A DNA stretch of 64,000 nucleotides from Rhodamnia argentea. Its lineage: Eukaryota > Streptophyta > Magnoliopsida > Myrtales > Myrtaceae. Location: contig NC_063150.1 of NCBI RefSeq assembly GCF_020921035.1, positions 31,109,826-31,173,825 of the forward strand. The letters are read 5' to 3'. The notes below the pieces were generated by a model. That model saw nothing but the letters and a program-made list of their open reading frames with translations. It did not search any database and was not told the DNA's origin. The position numbers and the translations under genes were made by a program. Numbering within the stretch: the first letter of the stretch is position 1; every line of letters begins with the position of its first letter. Of this stretch, positions 46,501-58,924 are shown in pieces.

Positions 46501-49500
46501 AATGCAGAACATAAACGAAGCAAGTGAAAGGAAATTAAGAAGATGGAGACAAATTCTGGACCAAAGAGTACTGAGATAATTGAATCTTCAATTTTGCTTG
46601 ATTTTTACCAAGTGTCACTTTGTCATGAAGAAATACAGGCCAGGAGACAGGGGTGCAAGAACAAAAAGATCTACTTAAGGAACATTAAGAGTAACTCTGA
46701 AGATATGTAGGGTAACCCTGTGTAGCATGTTCTAAAAGTCCTTCTGACTCTGCTGTGTGTACTCTCCGCCAGATAAACGGAGGAAGAGTAATTGTGGGGA
46801 GTCGATCATAATGGTCAGATGTAGGCATATGTTTACTTAATGCTAGAAATAGAAACTACGTGCCGATCCTTTGCATGATCAACAACATCCAGAATGAGGA
46901 AGCAGCACTCGTGATTATGTTCAGTTCCCAAAATCTTGCGGGATATAGTTCTAATCTTGCAAGATATAATGAAGCATTCAGTTTGTACATGAGGGGGCTT
47001 CTTATTTTTCTATTTATTTTTTTTTGGAGGGGGACAGTGAGGAACAGAGCCTTCATTAACCAGTATTGAAATTTTTCTAGGCTGCTCTAAGAGTTGCGGG
47101 ACAAACTCATGGAGAGAATACAGAAGAGGTCGCTGCTCTTCAAATTGAAGCTGAGGTATTCTCAACTTCCAATATACATGCTACATGTTAGTTATTTCTA
47201 GTTCTTTGAGTAAAGTGATGAACTTATTGATGTTGTAATGTGCTGAATCTTTTGTAGATAGCAAGGGATGAGGCAACATCTGCATGGGAAAAGCTTCATG
47301 AAGTTCACACAATGACTCAGAGGACCATACTGACCCAAGAAGAAATGGTTGTTAAATTAAGCATTTTTCTTGTGTTTTACATTATTCATCCGACTAACAT
47401 TTCCTGCTAATTGTCATCTTAGGAGGAGGTGGTCCTAAAGAGATCTTGGCTTGCTCGGTACTGGGGTCTATGTATTAAATACGGTGAAGTCATCTTCGTA
47501 ACTTGAGAACATACCACTTTTTCCATTATAGATTGGATAATTTGAATCAGTTATACTTATTTGTAGCAGAGGTGCAACTACTCATCTTTATCAAGTCATG
47601 TACAACACTCTGTTAAATGGAACTTCTGGACTCCTTGCACATGTATGTATATATATAAACCGCTTGATCCTGCTTGGGTGATTGATGAAGCTACGAGTCT
47701 ACGACACTCTCTGTGAGCGTCCCAGAGGCAACTTTGCTAAAAGGGAACACAAATACTACTCGTAAAACAAAAGAGAGCTTATCAGTGACTGTCTCATTGC
47801 TTTCATGGACAAGCCATATAGAAACAACAAAAATTTGATGCAATGCAAGTACATGAGGAGAGGATACTGCTTTTGCATTCCTCATAGGTGTGCCAAGTAC
47901 GTTACTATCTATATAGTTGAACCAGGAGCTATCATTATACGTCGGTTAGTGCCTACATATGATGGAAGCCATTGCTTCCATTGTTCTTTTTGGTAGAAAT
48001 TGTGATCTTATTATCTGATTAAAGTCCCTTCATGTCCAGCTGTGAGAATTTGAGAATAAATTTGTTATGGACTGTGTATGTCCTGTGCAGATAGAATTAT
48101 TCTCTGATGATACTATTAATGACTAAAGAAAGATTAACATTGGAAAAGTCTGATCGTTTGGTAATATATGTCGATAATATAATCACAGTTGCCTTTGCAT
48201 GGCTTTCACAGACCTGCCCTAGAAAGACAGGGCAGAAATTCCTCAGAGCTTCAATGCCTCCTTAAAATCTTATCGCAGGTATTCATGCAGAAATCGCTGA
48301 AGCAAAGTATGAACACTGGTCATCCTTTGCCCCTTGTCCCGTGGAAGTTGTGCTAGCTGCGGGGCAAAAAGCTAAAGAAGAGAATTCGTACAGTAAACCC
48401 TATTTTGTCTCAGCATTAGTTCTTTTTACCCGTCACTTTATTTAGGAAGTCATAATGGATTGACTTTGTTGTTGACATGGTATCAACTTGTGCTTTTAAT
48501 TGAGCAGTGTACGACGATATGAATGAAAGAGACAGATTTCTTCGAGATAAAAACGAGCACTCTGGAGAGCTGAATATTGAGAGCTTGCTTTTAGTTGAGA
48601 AAGGTTTGCGGGAACTAGCTTCATTGAAGGTTTCTATTATATCCTCTTAAAGTTATCCAATTGTCTTTTAAATGAACAGTGAAGTCATGATTTCAACTGG
48701 ATGGCATGAGTTGTTCTATCCGTCGGAAAATTTCTTTGTGCATATCCACATGCATATGTTGGAATAGTGTTGCTGCAGTTCTGTCCAATAACTTCACTTA
48801 AGGTGAATACACTATATTTGAACAATGAACAAAAAAATCAAAGGCGATTCACTTTCTTACTTGTGAGAAGTATCAAGAAAAATGTGAATACCCGCGGGCT
48901 CAAACTTTTTCATGGGTTACTGCTGTTTTAAGGGACACAATTTAAGCTTCAACCATGGTTAGATGATGCTAATGGGATTTTACATGTAGCACCTGAGACA
49001 AAGGACACTAAAAGTCCGACTATATTATTTTTTGATCTAAAGAAAAGGTGAATGAGTTGGAACTGCTGCTAATGATTTCTTGGCTTGTAAGATGCACGTA
49101 GAGGTAGTCGAGGTCCCTACATTAAAAAAACAAAGCAGTTTCATTCAATGCATCTTCTATTTGTTTCCATAGAGGTGGTAGATAAGGGTGTAGGCTGAGT
49201 TCCTTTTCAACATTGTTGGGAATTAATATGGATATGCTGTTAGTTATGGATTAAACTTTTTAGTTATTAACAAGCTAGTTAATGATGACTAAGCAAAATT
49301 CCTGTTAAAATTTCTCCTTAGTTCCTTCATATCAGTGTTAAGATTTAATATAAATGAAAGACATGCAGCTACATGTGGACATTTTCAAAGGAAAATGAAG
49401 GAAGTATCCTAATTATGACAACCGGAATTTTTGTTAAAAATTGTTGAAGGATAAGACTTTGTTTCTTGTATAGTGACTCTAAATGGAAAATCGGTATCTG

Positions 49501-52500
49501 GAGAAAAGAAGGAAAAGAAAAAGATTTTTCCAACTTTTCAACTAGCTTTATAGGTTGGTTATTGTGCATATTGCCCATGTTTTATGTCTTGCAATAGGCA
49601 ATTGATCCTTCATTGAACCTTCCAGAAGACAACATAGAGTTGTTCCTCAAGGTTCACAAGTAAATAGCAACAGAGCTTCCCTGACAAGTAAAAGTTTGTC
49701 AATGTTAATTAAGAGATGGCACTTTATCTTTGATCTATATACTCAAGGAACATTGAAGTGAGTTTCTTCGTTCTTGATAGTATACAAGTATAATGATCCA
49801 TAATCAGTGGACATCTCAATTGTTATTTTTCATGATGGCTGTGTGCAAGATACATCAGTTTGGATTTGCTCTTTTGTTAGGTTTCAAAAGGAATGTATAC
49901 CTCATGTTGATATGTTTCTGCGAGGACCATAACCTTTCAGATCTGTGGTTCATACTATAAGTTCCTGTAAAATGTAATACTTCCACTATGCATTGAATGT
50001 AACGCCATCCTTTCAAAAGGTAGAGGACGCGATATTGCTTGCAATGGCACAGCACCGACGTAAAAACATTCTCAAAGCTAGCGATCCAGGTATGAGGTTA
50101 CTGTTTGATTACCCAGATTTCCATCTTGCTTGTAGACTTTCGTGTATTTACCGATGCACTTAGTTCCCGAGTTAGTTCCAATAAGCTGGGCTCATATTCT
50201 TGGACTGAAATCATTCCTTTTCAGCTATGAAAGCAATTTTTGTTTCTTCTTGTCTTCCCATGTTGCTAGATGTTTAGGATTATGGCTAATCATATCTCTT
50301 TTCTTTCTCTAATTTGGTGCAGATGACTTGAAGTTGCCAATTGAGGGACAGACAGAAGTATTTGGTAAGCATTGTACACTACAAAATATTAATACGACGG
50401 TTCTTCTAGCATACTAACGGCCCTGTGAATGTGGAAGGATTTTAATCTGTTATGAGCTTTGCCCCTGTGTTATATGCTTGGTTCCTGAGGTTAGATGGAT
50501 GATAACAATGGTAGGTGTCTTGAGTAAAAGTTAAAACGCAAGTGAAAGGTGGAGCTTTTGCGTTGACTTGAAATAAATGCTTAAACAACTAAGTAATCCA
50601 GTAAACATATATGTCTTTTCTTTTTTTTTGTTTGTGATTGAATAAATTCAGTACAACTTTTGGTAATACTTCACGCAATTCCTGTCCCTCCTTACGGAAA
50701 AGCAATTGACCATCTGAAAGTTGGCTAGACCATCTTTATCTTAGATGGTTTATATCTTGTTCATAAATGTTTGATCATGACAGAGATTAATTCCAGTAGA
50801 GAAAAACATCAAGGCACAGTGCTTTGAAATGATTTGAAAGGCCTTTGGAGTTTCATGCTCACTTGGCATGAAATTTGTTCCAATGCTCAATATGTTGTTT
50901 CAATCTTAATCCTTAAAACTTTTTGGATATTAGGTGTTTGCTAAAGTTCAAATCCTCAAGATCTTCCCCTTAAGTTTTTGTGCCTCTCTCTCTCCTTCGC
51001 TTGCCTCTATTCCAGTAAATTTGTATCCCAATCACAGAAGATTCATTGAGCCAACTTCACTTTGTGGGAATAGGTTGTTTGTCATCCTTTTTCGCAGGAT
51101 AAAAATGTCTATGGAAATGAATTGGTAACTTTAGGTTTGACAGAATATGCTTGAACGAAATATAAAAACCATATTAGCTTGTCCATGAAACAGGAATCAT
51201 TGATAATACCTATTTCCATTATCATCAGTTCCATTTTTCCATAACCAGTTCATCTTCTTTTCCTAATTTCTCTTTGTTTTGGATGATATGTTCTGTTCGT
51301 AAGTTCTTGGATTTATAGCACACTGACATGTTGGCAAATTTCTAAAGAAGCAACTATACATGCAGAATTGAGCAAAGAGGAATCTGAAGATGTGCTTTTC
51401 AAGCAGGTAGGTTTGGCTTTCTGTGGTAAGCTTAGAAGCTAATAGATAAACAGGTGTTCACTTCTCAGATGGATGAAGATAATTGACAGCGTTCATTTCT
51501 ATTTCTTTCTCTGGCTGTTTGATCGTCTATGTCTTTATATTGGAAGAAACAATCGGCATTTCTTGAGGGCTATCCAAGTGCTTTGCATTTGCGTGTCTGC
51601 TGATGGAAAGGAATGAACTGTCGCGACGAAATATGCTTGTAGAATAATATGATCATTAATTGTTAAAAATCAATTTTTACTACTTGTTCGAACAAATGAA
51701 TAGTAGAACTGTAGTTCAAGATAGTTTATGTGGTCATATGGATGCTCAAACATCATCAGATGAAAATTACTAAGAAGTTGCAATAATAGGTGGATACATG
51801 TCACCATCCAAACTTTGTACGAACTTCGAAAGCAAAAGTTGGATCATTCGTCACCATTTTGAGCATTACTATCTGAGTTCATGTGCATTTAACATTGCTT
51901 TACCAAAGTTGCACCGGACCACTTCTTAGATGTCTGATTATGCAGTGGGTCTGTGACAGGCATGGCTGACATACTTCTGGAGAAGAGCAAAAAACCATGG
52001 GCTGGAGATAGATGTAGCAGATGAGCGCCTGCAAGTCCTTATCAACCAAAGCACTCGGTCACCTACTTCGCATGACGCAGTTGATGGTAATTCCTCACTC
52101 CCTCTCTCTATAAGAATCCCACCAAAAGAAGGTCAAGAAAAGGAAATAAAGCCTGGTTTTAGCTTAGTAAATTTCATCATGGAAATTCCTTTTAAAAGGT
52201 TTCGCATTAGCTGCTTCTTGATAGTCTTGCACAAATGAATTGCCGTTGTCTGTGATCCACCTTGAATGTTAAGTTGCATTTTAACCTTTCGACAACAATA
52301 TCCTTCAGTTTCTTCACTGCTTCTCCTTTTTGCTGCTACGATGACATTAATCTTCATGCTCCAGATTGGGGAATGCATTCATTAAATTGGAAAATTATCT
52401 TGTGGATGAGCTTTACTTTCAATTTCTACTAGCCCTCCTCTCGAAGCTGTGAAATAGAAATTGCCGCCTTGGTAGTGAGTCGGGCTAGCTTGCGCTGGTG

Positions 52501-52766
52501 AGGGTACTTGTGAACAGCACCGGTTGCACATTTGAAGTTTGTGAAACATCTGTTACTGTTGTTTTGGACATGATTTGCTGCTTGTGTTTGCTTGTTCTCT
52601 CATTTCTTCATGTTCTACAATGATTCATTTACTTTTGCTTTAATACTCAGTCGAGCGAGCTCTCGTTGAGCTAAGGAAGCTCGGCATCGAGGACCAGCTG
52701 TGGGAAGATTCGCGCAAAGGATTCGCGCCAGACAACAGCAATGTCAGGCAAGAAAATGACTTCTGA
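43588..52766 (+). CDS. SCD2: SCD2-like coiled-coil protein (stomatal cytokinesis-defective 2)
   Basis: In Arabidopsis SCD2 forms the SCD complex with the DENN protein SCD1, working with RabE GTPases in post-Golgi and clathrin-linked traffic to the cell plate and plasma membrane. Seventeen exons: 43588-43887, 44313-44908, 45425-45500, 45607-45648, 45966-46028, 46104-46153, 46239-46266, 47081-47155, 47258-47347, 47423-47483, 48279-48392, 48508-48629, 50020-50089, 50323-50364, 51366-51406, 51960-52086, 52651-52766; 670 residues. Residues 1-100: [36 protein letters not shown] and an Asp-rich run. Residues 101-299 are disordered with 40-residue repeats. Residues ~305-440 are coiled coil ([20 protein letters not shown]). 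Then comes the family signature [20 protein letters not shown] and [20 protein letters not shown]. The end is [20 protein letters not shown] and [20 protein letters not shown]. Intron 6 is GC-AG. It is longer than the ~580-residue Arabidopsis protein, mainly through the repeats. Confidence 0.93.
44398..44775 (+). repeat. 120-bp in-frame tandem repeat in SCD2 exon 2
   Basis: Units start at 44398, 44518 and 44638 with a partial fourth at 44758, each beginning with CAACC(A/T)CCAT-like sequence. Each encodes about 40 residues of the type [20 protein letters not shown] followed by [12 protein letters not shown]. Units differ by scattered substitutions and none breaks the frame. Confidence 0.95.
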
Positions 52767-53768
52767 CGTTCTACTGCCTACGAATCCTCTCTTCTACGCA
52801 CGTCCCCCATCAAAAGACATCAAGAAGTCATCGATCAAATCTAGTTTGATCTTTGAGAAAGAGTCAGTATCTCTTCCATTTTCCTTGTATAGATCCCCAT
52901 TTTGTATCTCGGACAATTCCAAGTGAACTTACTATAAATTTATTGAACATCACACAAGATGTTAGACATATCACGTTCTCAGGTTCGTGTCGATTTATCG
53001 TGCGAGTTGGACACGCTTTTTTGGACATTTAACCTTGCTACCTAGTCGGAGCATAACAAACCAGACATGCATTTCCACTTTTCATTTTCAATCCCTCCTC
53101 CCCCATGTATTCTGCGTTCGGTTGAGCCATCTTGAAAGCTTGCACGATCATGTCCGAGTCGGAGTTTTCAGTCTCACTATCACGAAATTGGAAGGTCGAA
53201 CAAACTATACATCGGCATTCGGCCCCTATTAGAGGAACGAGAAGAATTTGCAATGTCGGTCCACATGCCTCCGATAAAGATCCCGTCGAGGTTTCATCGT
53301 CCGTCATATGATCTCGAGGAGGTACGATACCTTCCGAGCCTTTTATCATGGGATCGAAAAGCGAAAAATGCAATAGTTCTTAAAGTCTGTCCAAGTGGCT
53401 GAAATCTGTTACATTTAAATGCAACGATGGGAAATTATAATTGCGATTTTTCTGTCGTAAAATCACGCAATACAGTCAACTAGTTGTACAGGCTTTTTCT
53501 AAACTTGGGCCAATCGAACGGTTGAAATCGGGTTTTAACTTTTCCACCCCACGGGATAAAATGTTTTCCCTGGCGGATAATCATGTGACAAGTGGAAGTG
53601 TGCGGTTCGATGGGGAGTAAGCTCTAGAAACTTCTCTAGCTCTCTCTCTTTTGCTCCGCTCTGAGAATATACGCTACAGAATCGAACCGAAACAGCTCCC
53701 AGCTCACACTCATCGCCTCTCTGTCTACCTGCTGCGTACGCTGCGCACGCTGCGCCAAGCTCGCGCGC
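52767..53768. other. SCD2 3' flank and CSD1 promoter
   Basis: No gene recognised; open frames on both strands lack domains. The right part is the upstream region of CSD1. Confidence 0.55.
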
Positions 53769-53792
53769 TCTCTCTCTCTCTCTCTCTCTCTC
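53769..53792 (+). repeat. (CT)n microsatellite in the CSD1 leader
   Basis: A CT run immediately upstream of the miR398-like site, probably in the transcribed 5' UTR or core promoter. Confidence 0.9.
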
Positions 53793-53796
53793 CCCG

Positions 53797-54807
53797 AAGG
53801 GGTGCTCTGAGGTAGGCTGATTCTCTTGCTCTTCTCGATGTTCATACTACGAAAGAGTCTATGTTCGTGATGCAAGACTAATAGGAATAGCACCGTACGA
53901 GTTGCTTCGTGTTCTTTCTGCGGCAGGGTTTCTCTGATGCATTCTCGTCAGCTTCTTGCGTTGTTGATTATGCTTTTCTATGCTTGGATCCCGCCGGAGC
54001 TGGTTTACCGATGGGAGCGTGATTGTTCCGTCGTTTGGTTTTTCGGCCTTTTCTTTTTTGTGCGATCGTCTTTCTTTTGATGTTCAATCGCTTTATCTAC
54101 TGAGCATGAGAGAGAGAGAGAGGTTGCCTGTTAGCTGAGTTGTGCTGCCGATTTTATGTAGCTTTTGTTGTCCAGCTTTTTGTGATTCTAGTATTTTTCA
54201 ATCAAATGCGGTAAAGTAGATGAAAGAAATCATCATCGCAAGAAGTGGTCGAGGCTCTGCTTGTTACACGGAAGATGAATGATTTATAAAATATTTTTCA
54301 AAATACAATCTCTTGTTTCACTCGCGAAAATGAATTGGATGGACAAAAAATATTTTCATCTTCGAAAATGTACAGATATGAGACGTTGTCAATGAAAATA
54401 TTTTTCATTAACTAATTATTTTAAGCGATTATTTTTAGGAAAATATTTTTCAAACCATCCATTTTCCATGAAATAAACGGAGCCTAAGTTACTTGTATTC
54501 GATATATTTTTACTAGATCAATTGTGTCGGCATTTTCCAAGTTTGACTCGCCAAACACCTACTGCGGTGTTAGTCACAATACGAAGGACTCTGACAAATC
54601 ACTATAGCGAGAGTATCAAAAGTTACACTGATGCTGACTGCAGACTTTGTTTCTCATTCGTTGCCCTTTGGCCGGGTCCATGCAAAGTCTTGTCGTGGCA
54701 GATTTGAAAAATTTATCATCGATTTGATGCGATTGTATCGATCTCTTGCCCATATTGTGTTCTGTGATGTGATTAATGATCCGAAGCACTACTGGTTTTA
54801 GATCACA
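53797..54807 (+). promoter_or_regulatory. miR398-type target site split by the CSD1 5'-UTR intron
   Basis: Exonic AAGGGGTGCTCTGAG (53797-53811) is followed by the donor GTAGGCTG; the intron ends TGGTTTTAG at 54801 and the next exon starts ATCACAAAGG (54802). Joining them gives a 21-nt site (15 + 6 nt) that pairs with remembered miR398 (UGUGUUCUCAGG, UCACCCCUU) with two mismatches and one G-U pair. The remembered Arabidopsis CSD1 site has the same AAGGGG start and CUGAGAUCACA end. Copper-dependent silencing of CSD1 by miR398 is established in Arabidopsis. Confidence 0.78.
54253..54484. mobile_element. MITE (family S, copy 1) inside the CSD1 5'-UTR intron
   Basis: Left GGCTCTGCTTGTTACACGGA and right ATTTCATGGAAAATG...GGAGCC arms are inverted; the right end in inverse reads GGCTCCGTTTATTTCATGGA. 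Inner arms pair too (AAAATATTTTTCAAAA and GAAAAATATTTTCC). About 230 bp, non-coding. Related copy at 61793-62030. Target-site duplication not readable. Confidence 0.65.
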
Positions 54808-54816
54808 AAGGATAAA

Positions 54817-56650
54817 ATGGTGAAGGCTGTTGCTGTTCTCGGAAGTAGCGAGGGTGTCAGTGGCACTATCTACTTCACCCAAGAAGGAGATGGTAAGCTT
54901 AGTGCGATCTGCTAAGTGGTCTCGGTCCTTGCTTATTCACTCGGTTAACCGTAACCATCTAGTTTTATCTGTTGCGAATGATGTGCAGCCCCGACCACGG
55001 TGACTGGAAGTCTTTCTGGCCTCAAGCCTGGGCTTCATGGTTTCCATGTTCATGCTCTTGGGGACACGACCAATGGTTGCATGTCAACTGGTACTGATTG
55101 GAAGAAAATTCTCATGTTGATTTTTGGAACAACAGAAAAGTACTATTTACATATTTCTGATGTTTGTTCACGTTTTGAACATTCTTTTTCTCATGGGTAG
55201 TGCGGGATACAGGATGTGTTCTTACTATGATTCTCTTTAATTACTTTGTTTCAGGACCACATTTTAATCCTGCTGGTAAGGAGCATGGTGCCCCTGAAGA
55301 TGAGAATCGTCATGCTGGTGATTTGGGAAATGTGACTGTTGGTGATGATGGTATGTCTGTTATTGTCTAGTTACTCTATTGGTTGTGGCAATAAGTGTTG
55401 CAGCACTATTGGTTTTTTAGACTGTATTCATTGCATCCCTTTATCGTGTCAGTGTTGTCTCTTGGTTGGTTTAATTATTGCTGCATGTCTTGCATGTTAA
55501 TAAAAGGCTTTTGAGAATCTGGATTGACCTACAACTGATTACTGTTTAGTATCTGGTGCTATGTATGGGTTGATATATTTTTGCTTTCCTTTCCAGGTGC
55601 TGCTACTTTCACCATTATCGACAAGCAGGTCAGTTTTTGCCCCTGAATCATTTCCTTCTCTTCCTTCTCTGTTTTCGTCTTCTTATTCTTCATTTCAGGT
55701 GCATCTGGCTTGAGCATTGGATAATGCCCTAATAGACATGTCTACTTTTACAGATTCCTCTCGCTGGACCTAATTCAATTGTTGGAAGGGCTGTGGTTGT
55801 CCATACAGATCCTGATGATCTTGGCAAGGGTAATTTTCTAATTTTCCTCTGCAAAAACTTTATGCTGACTTCGTAATCTGCTTACAGGAGAAATATGACT
55901 TTACGTATGTTATCTGATCTACTTTGAAAGCCTGGTGGGAGATCTAGGTGGAATCTGAGGGAAGTTAAGTAGAGGATTAATTTGTGTTTGTGGCAAACTG
56001 ATTGGTTGTTCATTTACATAACACATTTTTTTGCTTCTGTTGGGTTAATTTGAACTTATGCTTGTTTTACTGATATCTCAAGCTCAAATATTTTAAACAG
56101 GTGGTAATTTGGAAATCGGAAGTATAGAACAATTGACTGTGTGTTTGATGCTTTAATAAGCTTTGTTTTGTTTTTGCAGGGGGGCACGAGCTTAGCAAAA
56201 CAACTGGAAATGCTGGCGGCAGAGTTGCTTGCGGTGAGTAGATTTGTTTGATTATGCGACATAATGATAATTGTTGATGCATGTATTGCGGATAAGTGTC
56301 CCTGTTTCTCCATTAGTGTATGTATTCGGGTTTTCTTTTTTTCCCTTTTTTTTTTGGGTTTGTTGTGGTTGGTTTTTTTGGGGGGGGGAGGTTGGTGGTG
56401 GTGGTTTGTGTGTGGGGGTGGTGTGTGTTGGGTATTTAGGAATCTTACCTTCTTCAAGAAGTTTACTTAGGTGTATGCTTATTTAAACCTCCTCTGCTCT
56501 CTCTCTCTCTCTCTCACACGCGCGTGCGCGCGCACACAAAATTCTGTGTGATGTACAGTATGTTTTCAGGGAGGCATGCTCTATAAATTAGTTGATGTGT
56601 TGAATGGATTATTGCTCTCAAATGCAGGTATCATTGGTCTTCAGGGATGA
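54817..56650 (+). CDS. CSD1: cytosolic Cu/Zn superoxide dismutase, complete
   Basis: Converts superoxide to oxygen and hydrogen peroxide in the cytosol. Seven coding exons: 54817-54892, 54989-55090, 55255-55350, 55597-55628, 55754-55829, 56180-56233, 56628-56650; 152 residues, the usual length of plant CSD1. Copper ligands are H45, H47, H62 and H119 ([24 protein letters not shown]); zinc ligands are H62, H70, H79 and D82 ([17 protein letters not shown]). The disulfide pair is C56 and C145, and R142 guides the anion. There is no transit peptide: it starts [21 protein letters not shown] 990-bp 5'-UTR intron (53812-54801) lies before the ATG and its removal builds a miR398 site. The last exon with its 3' UTR is duplicated (second copy 56842-56864), offering an alternative C terminus GIIGLLG instead of GIIGLQG. 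Confidence 0.97.
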
Positions 56651-57045
56651 GCTGCCTCAATCGACCACATAAGTAAGACCTAATGTATGCTACAAATGAG
56701 GAGCCTGTTGGGGCTCGGAATCTCTCGAGTAAAAGCATATTTTCAGTGTGTTTTGGTTAAAACTCTTTTAGTTGATGTGCTTTTTGGTATTGTCTGTCAT
56801 CTCCCGCACTGAGAACGCATAGAGGCTGTTATCAAATGCAGGTATCATTGGTCTTCTGGGATGAGCTGCCTCAATCGACCACATAAGTAAGACCTAATGT
56901 ATGCTACAAATGAGGAGCCTGTTGGGGCTCGGAATCTCTCGAGTAAAAGCATATTTTCAGTGTGTTTTGGTTAAAACTCTTTTAGTTGATGTGCTTTTTG
57001 GTATTGTCTGTCATCTCCCGCACTGAGAACGCATAGAGGCTGTTA
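56618..57045 (+). repeat. 214-bp tandem duplication of the CSD1 last exon and 3' UTR
   Basis: Units 56618-56831 and 56832-57045 differ, as far as I can read, only at one base (A at 56643, T at 56857). Each unit holds the acceptor AAATGCAG, the 23-nt last coding exon and about 180 bp of 3' UTR. Confidence 0.95.
56842..56864 (+). CDS. CSD1: alternative (duplicated) last coding exon of CSD1
   Basis: Intact acceptor TCAAATGCAG, same phase, reading GIIGLLG then stop. If spliced from the donor at 56234 it would give a full-length SOD with Leu for Gln at residue 151. Alternatively it is simply part of a long 3' UTR when the first copy is used. Use cannot be told from genomic sequence. Confidence 0.6.
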
Positions 57046-57942
57046 ACTAAAATGTCACCTGGATTTGGATATGTCTATGTTTCTGTCATCTGCCATTCTA
57101 ACATGGCTTCTCTGGCGAGTTTTCAGTCTCTAGCTAATCTACATTATGTGCCGATGGCTTCGCTGTTGATGTTCTATAAAGCTGGGCACATAGCACTTGA
57201 TTTTTTCTGTAGGAAACCGAAAAGCAGCTCCCATTTGGTGCCCTAGTGCCGTGAACTGATGAGAGCCAAGCTCCCAGTCCCAGCAAAGAAGGCGAGTTTC
57301 CATCTATGCTAGGCGTGGGTGCTTGCATCTAATAAGTTATTTAGTACGCGGTCGACTGGATAATTTTCCTGAGTTCACAGCACAATCTCAGGTTCTTTTT
57401 CCCAGCAGACAGGTGAAAAAGTGCTCGGAAAATTTAACATCCGCGATTTTGAAAGCGATGTCGCGAGCATGCGACTTTACTCATATATAGACCAAGCTTA
57501 TGCTCATACTATCGGGTGTCTTGTCAAGCGCCCATGTGTATGCAGACCGCGTTTTAGAAATTTCAATTCACGTGCAGGAGATCATTAAGAAGAAAACCCA
57601 AGTTGAGCTTAATTCACGAGCAAGCTTCCGAGCATTCATCCCCCACTTACCGTCGGTGGATATGAATTCGAAGGGTATCAGGGAAGAAAGCTTCTGGGAG
57701 GAGCTTAGCGGGAGGGGGGGCGGCTAATTTGTCACTGATGGTAAAGCAATTGAGTCCAACTGGAACATGATGCAAGCGTCCATTTCTAGGAGCTAAACAG
57801 GATAATTTGGCAGGATAGTTTTAAGGTATCATAGCACATCCCAGGACAAAAGTTAAAACTTCGAAACTCTCCTTCCCAAGTGCGAAAATCCCACTCGAAA
57901 ACTCTCAATCTTCGGACTGCCTTCATACGCATGAGGACTCAT
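57046..57942. other. intergenic, nothing recognised
   Basis: Open frames at 57052-57246 and 57500-57727 have no recognisable domain, splice support or promoter. Confidence 0.5.
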
Positions 57943-58759
57943 GGCGCGCATGATAATATTTCTGAAAATGGATTTCTGTTTCGGAAGCGCTTATAGAGCA
58001 GAAATCTGTTTGGTAATGTAACTTTTAAAGCATAAATCTGTTGAGTAAAAATTTTTACTTTTGAAAGGAATTTTCATTTCTGAAGTTATTTTTTTCCTAA
58101 TTTGAAAAGTTAAAAAAAATAGCTTCTTCAACTCAAGAAGTACTTCTCTCCTCACCCTCTTTTTATTATGCCATCACCCTCTTTTTGATCATACCCATAT
58201 CCGTCAATCTCTACTACCGCGAACCGTCGCCGGTCGCCGTCCATCGCCGACCATCGCTTGCCCTCACCCACGGCAAACCTCCACCGTCCGCCATTCGCCA
58301 ACCGTCCCCGGTAGTCAACCATCGCCGATCTCCGCTGGCCGCCGCCCATCACCGACAACCGACCTCCGATTGCGATGGCCGCCAATTGCCGATCTTCACC
58401 AACCGCCGCCCCTTGCCGCCAACCATCGACCACCACACCGGCCGCCGCTGTCGAGTCGTTGTCTCCGACTGTCAGAGTAAAAAATAAATAATAATTTTTT
58501 TAAAAAAATTAAATAATATTTTAATAATAAAAATTATTTTTATAGAAATTTAAAATTTTAAAAAATGAAGTGAAAATTTTTCGGCTGCCAATAATAATTT
58601 TTCATAGAATATTTTTTGTTAATAATATTTCAGAAGTAGAAAGTTTCAACCGGTACCAAACGAATTTTTCTAATAAAAAATAACTTCTGGAGTAGAAGTA
58701 GAAAAATCAACTTCTGACCAAAAGTTGATTTACGAAGCAGAAATGTTACTACGCGTGCC
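57943..58759. mobile_element. MITE-like element with GGC(G/A)CGC ends (family T)
   Basis: The left end GGCGCGCATGATAATATTTC and the inverse of the right end (GGCACGCGTAGTAACATTTC) match at about 17 of 22 positions including TTCTG. Subterminal AGAAGTTATTTTTT-type motifs recur inversely. The core 58195-58475 is GC-rich with PPSP/RRP-like meaningless frames on both strands. No target-site duplication read. Confidence 0.6.
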
Positions 58760-58924
58760 CTAAGATATCACGACGAGAACGGAATCCAAGAACTCTGCTT
58801 CTAGATAATCTCCTAGCTAGCCCTTCCCGCCTACACCGACAAGAAGGGCTAGCAACAAGTCTCTGGTTCCGGGATAGTGACTTTTCACCTTATCCATGTC
58901 AATACCTTCAATTCGGGAGAATCT

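Noticed and set aside
56501..56540. CT then alternating CG/CA run in the last CSD1 intron as a regulatory element
   Set aside because: Simple sequence only; it could favour Z-DNA, but nothing in the sequence ties it to regulation.
58152..58487. Overlapping frames of ~95-100 codons on both strands
   Set aside because: GC-rich core of a MITE-like element, low-complexity composition, no start context or splicing.
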